From contig OY787448.1 in the NCBI GenBank assembly GCA_963678855.1, positions 2,790,001 through 2,854,000 of the forward strand: 64,000 bases of DNA. The letters are read 5' to 3'. The first letter of the stretch is position 1; every line of letters begins with the position of its first letter. Both the position numbers and the translations under genes were made by a program. The stretch is from F22 sp963678855. Its GTDB lineage: Bacteria; Bacteroidota; Bacteroidia; Bacteroidales; Bacteroidaceae. The notes beneath the pieces are model-generated. The model did no database searches and was not told where the DNA came from. It saw only the letters and a list, made by a program, of their open reading frames with translations. Positions 63,475-64,000 of the stretch are shown here, in pieces.

Positions 63475-64000
63475 ATGAAAAAGTTTGTTTACCTCCTAAT
63501 CGGAGTAGCCATTATAGTTGTTGTCGTTGGTGCTACAGCAATGATGATTAATGGGAAGAAGAGCCCTAAAAGTAATCAGAAGAAAGTTGTATCACTTTTT
63601 GTTAAAACAGCCGAACCAACAATGACAACCGTAGAGACGGATGCTCTTTATAGTGGACGTGTGAACTCTTTGGCTGATATTGATGTGGCAGCGGAGGTGG
63701 CTGGTAGGATATTGGCTGGTAACATCGTATTGAAAGATGGGACAAACTTTCGCAAAGGTGACATCCTTTTTCGTATATATGATGAGGATGTTACTGCAAA
63801 GCTAAAAGCAAGTAAGAGTAGTTTCTTGCAGACATTGGCAATGGTGCTGCCAGATATCAGTGTTGATTTTCCTTCTGAATTTCAAAAGTGGAATACTTTT
63901 TTTTCACAAATCGATTTGGATAAGTCTTTGCCTGCACTTCCAGAGTGTAAGACGAATAAGGAGCGTATCTTTATGGCTTCTCAAAATGTGTTGACTTCAT
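63475..64000 (+). CDS. RND-type efflux membrane fusion protein (partial)
   Basis: The last 175 codons of the window are open from ATG 63475. The protein starts with a membrane anchor (KKFVYLLIGVAIIVVVVGAT), then a periplasmic segment with SGRVNSLADIDVAAEVAGRI and FRKGDILFRIYDEDVTAKLK, the lipoyl-like half motif of HlyD/AcrA-type adaptors. The coiled-coil arm begins next and the frame runs off the end. A cognate RND pump is expected downstream outside the window. Confidence 0.85.
   Translation, partial: MKKFVYLLIGVAIIVVVVGATAMMINGKKSPKSNQKKVVSLFVKTAEPTMTTVETDALYSGRVNSLADIDVAAEVAGRILAGNIVLKDGTNFRKGDILFRIYDEDVTAKLKASKSSFLQTLAMVLPDISVDFPSEFQKWNTFFSQIDLDKSLPALPECKTNKERIFMASQNVLTS

Overview
The window reads as ordinary chromosome of a Bacteroidales bacterium (phylum Bacteroidota), AT-rich, genus not resolvable from sequence alone. 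The pointers are: promoters of the phylum type (TTTG, about 20 bases, TAnnTTTG) in front of many genes; Spy-free lipoprotein signals ending in Cys; fimbrillin-like, BACON and Big_2 surface modules; sensor kinases with large periplasmic halves; a fused aspartokinase-homoserine dehydrogenase followed by a phosphoglycerate-mutase-like gene and thrC; pyruvate phosphate dikinase; and class I fumarase. No rRNA, tRNA, CRISPR array, transposase or phage gene was seen.

Layout. 1-10 kb: end of a sensor kinase, mltF-udk operon, Dabb protein, dsbD, a decayed secreted-protein gene, an AraC regulator, a divergent Rel/SpoT homologue and a pseudouridine synthase with a long N-terminal extension. 10-15 kb: a two-gene surface operon (M43-type metalloprotease lipoprotein plus Big_2 lipoprotein) and the relic of a sulfatase gene. 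15-22 kb: a complete TetR-controlled efflux operon (outer membrane channel, membrane fusion protein, double ATPase, two permeases). 22-26 kb: MarR regulator, split chromate transporter, sensor kinase. 26-36 kb: glyA-menE, asparaginase, threonine operon and outer-membrane-type proteins. 36-40 kb: AlkD-like protein, htpG, HU-like protein. 40-47 kb is the accessory part: a perfect 30-bp inverted repeat, a G9-tract gene, a duplicated and partly decayed two-gene module encoding a HExxH lipoprotein and a small secreted protein, and a radical SAM/SPASM enzyme next to its small lipoprotein partner. 47-53 kb: fumarase, then an operon of a sensor kinase, a second kinase-like protein that has lost its phosphoacceptor His, and a YhcH protein. 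53-60 kb: nitronate monooxygenase/FabK-like protein, nicotinamidase-like protein, and the activated-methyl-cycle genes metH (without its reactivation domain), metF, a stand-alone MetH reactivation domain and luxS. 60-64 kb: a candidate small RNA, ppdK and the start of an efflux adaptor gene.

How they work together. MetF supplies methyl-tetrahydrofolate, MetH methylates homocysteine, the separate activation-domain protein rescues MetH, and LuxS regenerates homocysteine; GlyA feeds one-carbon units. ThrA, the mutase-like protein (probably acting as homoserine kinase) and ThrC make threonine. The least understood parts are the radical SAM/lipoprotein pair, the duplicated HExxH module, the kinase/pseudokinase operon and the small RNA unit upstream of luxS.
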